The translations under genes were made by a program, and so were the position numbers. Of a stretch of DNA of 44,061 nucleotides, positions 44,046 to 44,061 are shown one piece after another. Below the pieces are notes generated by a model. The model was not told where the DNA came from. It saw only the letters and a list, made by a program, of their open reading frames with translations, and did not search any database. Each line of letters starts with the position of its first letter. Position 1 is the first letter of the stretch. The DNA is from an uncultured bacterium (GTDB lineage Bacteria; Bacillota_I; Bacilli_A; Acholeplasmatales; Anaeroplasmataceae), in NCBI GenBank assembly GCA_949293265.1, contig CASFCK010000012.1, positions 1 to 44,061 of the forward strand. Reading direction: 5' to 3'.

Positions 44046-44061
44046 AAACTTTAAATTTTAA

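Noticed and set aside
1-44061. Possible use of UGA as tryptophan, as in mycoplasmas
   Set aside because: purA, pth and the DUF6054-like gene end in TGA, two of them in ATGA overlaps with the next start, and the motif tryptophans I checked read as TGG.

Overview
The window comes from a low-GC, Gram-positive-type bacterium of the Bacilli/Mollicutes assemblage, most likely an uncultured anaerobe related to the Acholeplasmatales, Izemoplasmatales, RF39 or Erysipelotrichales. The evidence is very AT-rich DNA, AGGAGG-type ribosome binding sites, many N-terminal lipoproteins, a T-box leader, TrmFO, RNase M5, and gene order that recalls Bacillus (rnmV-ksgA-ispE-prs-pth-mfd; trmFO-xerC). UGA is a real stop here: purA, pth and a DUF6054-like gene end in TGA, two of them in ATGA overlaps. 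The mycoplasma code is therefore not used. Nearly all genes are on the minus strand.

Right to left, in the direction of transcription: a divergent pduL (+) sits at the right edge. An HD phosphohydrolase, RNase M5, a fused KsgA-IspE, prs, pth and mfd follow, then a COG2509 flavoprotein, purA, DUF523, a DUF6054-like gene and an AAC(3)-type acetyltransferase. Next comes a pyruvate formate-lyase split into a 676-aa body and a separate 76-aa glycyl-radical domain. Then follow a membrane protein, ung, trmFO and xerC; an unknown lipoprotein; cardiolipin synthase, uppP and a heterodimeric ABC exporter; a small membrane protein; and asnS with its T-box leader.

The left third (about 1.6-15.0 kb) is the most distinctive part. 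A sugar-type (CUT1) ABC importer (ATPase, two permeases, binding lipoprotein) is followed on the same strand by five surface proteins: an OB-fold lipoprotein with a frameshifted C-terminus, a lamin-tail/thermonuclease lipoprotein, an endonuclease I lipoprotein, a second binding-protein-like lipoprotein, and a membrane-anchored ComEC-type metallo-beta-lactamase protein. Three of the lipoproteins share the same N-terminal Ig-like module. I read this as a candidate system that captures, cuts and imports extracellular nucleic acid; that reading is an inference. At the far left are a plus-strand AAA ATPase/DUF4143 gene behind a 30-bp-phased operator-like array, and the 5' end of an NrnA-like DHH phosphoesterase.

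Metabolically, PFL plus PduL suggests fermentation of pyruvate to formate and acetyl-phosphate/acetate. IspE indicates the MEP isoprenoid route, and UppP indicates undecaprenyl lipid recycling. No rRNA, tRNA, insertion sequence or CRISPR array was found.
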